NCBI GenBank assembly: GCA_028873155.1
Contig: JAGWML010000020.1
Span: 1 to 22,675 of the forward strand
Length of the DNA stretch: 22,675 bases
Reading direction: 5' to 3'
DNA from: Acidobacteriota bacterium
GTDB lineage: Bacteria; Acidobacteriota; Terriglobia; Terriglobales; Acidobacteriaceae
Shown in pieces: positions 21,795 to 22,675 of this stretch; position 1 is the stretch's first letter, and every line of letters starts with the position of its first letter. Position numbers and translations under genes: made by a program. The notes below the pieces were generated by a model that was not told the DNA's origin, did not search any database, and saw nothing but the letters and a program-made list of their open reading frames with translations.

Positions 21795-22675
21795 ATGGCG
21801 CGACACAGTTGGAGCAGGCGAAGATTCTTGCGCGATGCTGCGCTTACGGGTGCACTGGCGTCGCGAGCGGGAACGCTCAAGGCGTGGAGCGAGTCATCGT
21901 CTGCAGGCGACGATGGTGCCAATGCGACGCGAATCTTCTACAAGCAGCCCGCGCAGGCGTGGCCGGATGCGCTGCCAGTGGGCAACGGGCGGCTGGGAGC
22001 GATGGTCTTTGGCGGGACGGCGAAAGAGCGGCTGCAACTGAACGAAGAGACAGTATGGATGGGTGAACGGCGGGACCGCAATAATCCACAGGCTGCAAGG
22101 ACGAGCGAAGTGCGCGCGTTGCTGATGGCGGGCAAGGTACACGAGGCCGAGGCGCTGGCAGAGGAGGTGATGATGGGCATTCCCGACCGCCTGCCGTGCT
22201 ATCAGACACTGGGCGATTTGTGGTTGGAGTTTGATGGAATTCCAGCAAGCGTAGAGGAGTATCGGCTGCAGCTCGATCTAGATGATGCGATTGTGCGGAC
22301 GAGTTTCAGCGCGGGCGGAGCCCGATGGACGCGCGAGGTGTTCAGCTCAGCGCCGCGCAATGTGATTGCGATGCGCTTGGAGTGCGAGCAGCCGATGAAT
22401 CTGACCGTGCGACTGGACCGAGTGGCGCACAGCGAGACAGTTGCAGCCGGCGCGAATCGCCTGGTGATGACGGGTTCGGCGCTGCCGGTGAAGCCAACAG
22501 CCGACCCGGCGGCGCAGGAGCGGCAGGTAGGTGTGGCCTTTCGCACTGAGGTTACAGCGCACGCAGAAGACGGTGCTGTGCACGCTGCGGGCAACGCGTT
22601 GCGGATTGAGGGAGCGCGACACGTCACGCTACTTGTCACAGCGGCGACGTCGTTTCGTGCGGGCGTTGCGCGTGG
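21795..22675 (+). CDS. alpha-L-fucosidase, GH95, 5' part (3' end outside window)
   Basis: The first 293 codons of a GH95 protein, still open at the window edge; full-length members are usually 750-800 residues. A Tat leader SRRRFLRD (residues 7-14) and hydrophobic stretch precede the GH95 signature: FYKQPAQAWPDALPVGNGR at residues 48-66, then LGAMVFGG and LQLNEETVWMG. This is the N-terminal beta-sandwich domain; the (alpha/alpha)6 barrel with catalytic residues lies beyond the window. GH95 enzymes hydrolyse alpha-1,2-L-fucosides, or alpha-L-galactosides in some plant-glycan members, by inversion. ATG 21795 has AGGAG (21785-21789), 5 nt upstream, and lies 9 nt after the GH79 stop, so it is the fourth gene of the rightward operon. 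The third fucosidase-type gene here, it marks fucose (or L-galactose) as a major part of the target glycan. Confidence 0.93.
   Translation, partial: MARHSWSRRRFLRDAALTGALASRAGTLKAWSESSSAGDDGANATRIFYKQPAQAWPDALPVGNGRLGAMVFGGTAKERLQLNEETVWMGERRDRNNPQAARTSEVRALLMAGKVHEAEALAEEVMMGIPDRLPCYQTLGDLWLEFDGIPASVEEYRLQLDLDDAIVRTSFSAGGARWTREVFSSAPRNVIAMRLECEQPMNLTVRLDRVAHSETVAAGANRLVMTGSALPVKPTADPAAQERQVGVAFRTEVTAHAEDGAVHAAGNALRIEGARHVTLLVTAATSFRAGVAR

Noticed and set aside
1..22675. tRNA, rRNA, CRISPR arrays, insertion sequences, integrases and phage genes
   Set aside because: No cloverleaf, repeat-spacer pattern, transposase motif or terminal inverted repeats were recognised; all sizeable coding space is explained by the listed genes.

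Overview
The window looks chromosomal and most likely comes from an Acidobacteriota bacterium of the Terriglobia type (relatives of Terriglobus, Granulicella, Edaphobacter). This is inferred from three things: the high G+C content; a roughly 960-residue TonB-dependent receptor with an N-terminal carboxypeptidase-regulatory-like domain and no SusD partner; and a dense set of secreted glycoside hydrolases (GH) carrying Sec or Tat leaders. There is no rRNA gene in the window to settle the taxonomy.

Region 1 (1-3750) is housekeeping. It holds the C-terminal part of rmuC (+), a HIT-family nucleotide phosphorylase/hydrolase (-) and rpsA for a six-domain ribosomal protein S1 (+). rpsA has a probable sigma70 promoter, a leader of about 265 nt and a textbook terminator.

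Region 2 (3750-22675) is a polysaccharide-degradation locus. A clan GH-A enzyme (GH39-like, +) converges on a leftward three-gene operon: GH127-type beta-L-arabinofuranosidase, GH42 beta-galactosidase, GH29 alpha-L-fucosidase. A divergent interval then leads rightward to a small two-helix membrane protein and the TonB-dependent receptor. A second GH29 (-) converges on the receptor and shares its terminator hairpin. Divergent from that GH29 is a rightward operon: GH30-like enzyme, a six-hairpin (alpha/alpha)6 enzyme I cannot assign to a family, GH79 beta-glucuronidase-like enzyme and a GH95 alpha-L-fucosidase cut by the window end.

How the genes could work together (inference): the predicted activities remove L-fucose, beta-L-arabinose, beta-galactose and beta-glucuronic acid, with endo- or exo-cleavage by the GH30- and GH39-like enzymes. 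That set fits fucosylated, glucuronidated type II arabinogalactan (arabinogalactan-protein glycans, plant gums) better than a simple hemicellulose. Pectic rhamnogalacturonan or a microbial exopolysaccharide are alternatives. All nine enzymes carry an export leader, and released oligosaccharides would enter through the receptor. No sugar transporter, regulator or catabolic enzyme lies in the window, so the locus may continue to the right.

Most novel-looking items: the unassigned six-hairpin enzyme, the extra ~180-residue N-terminal domain of the GH30-like protein, the altered active-site motif in the first GH29, the small membrane protein next to the receptor, and a TTGACA/GATAAT promoter abutting the GH30-like start codon that implies a leaderless mRNA. 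No rRNA, tRNA, CRISPR array, insertion sequence or phage gene was seen.
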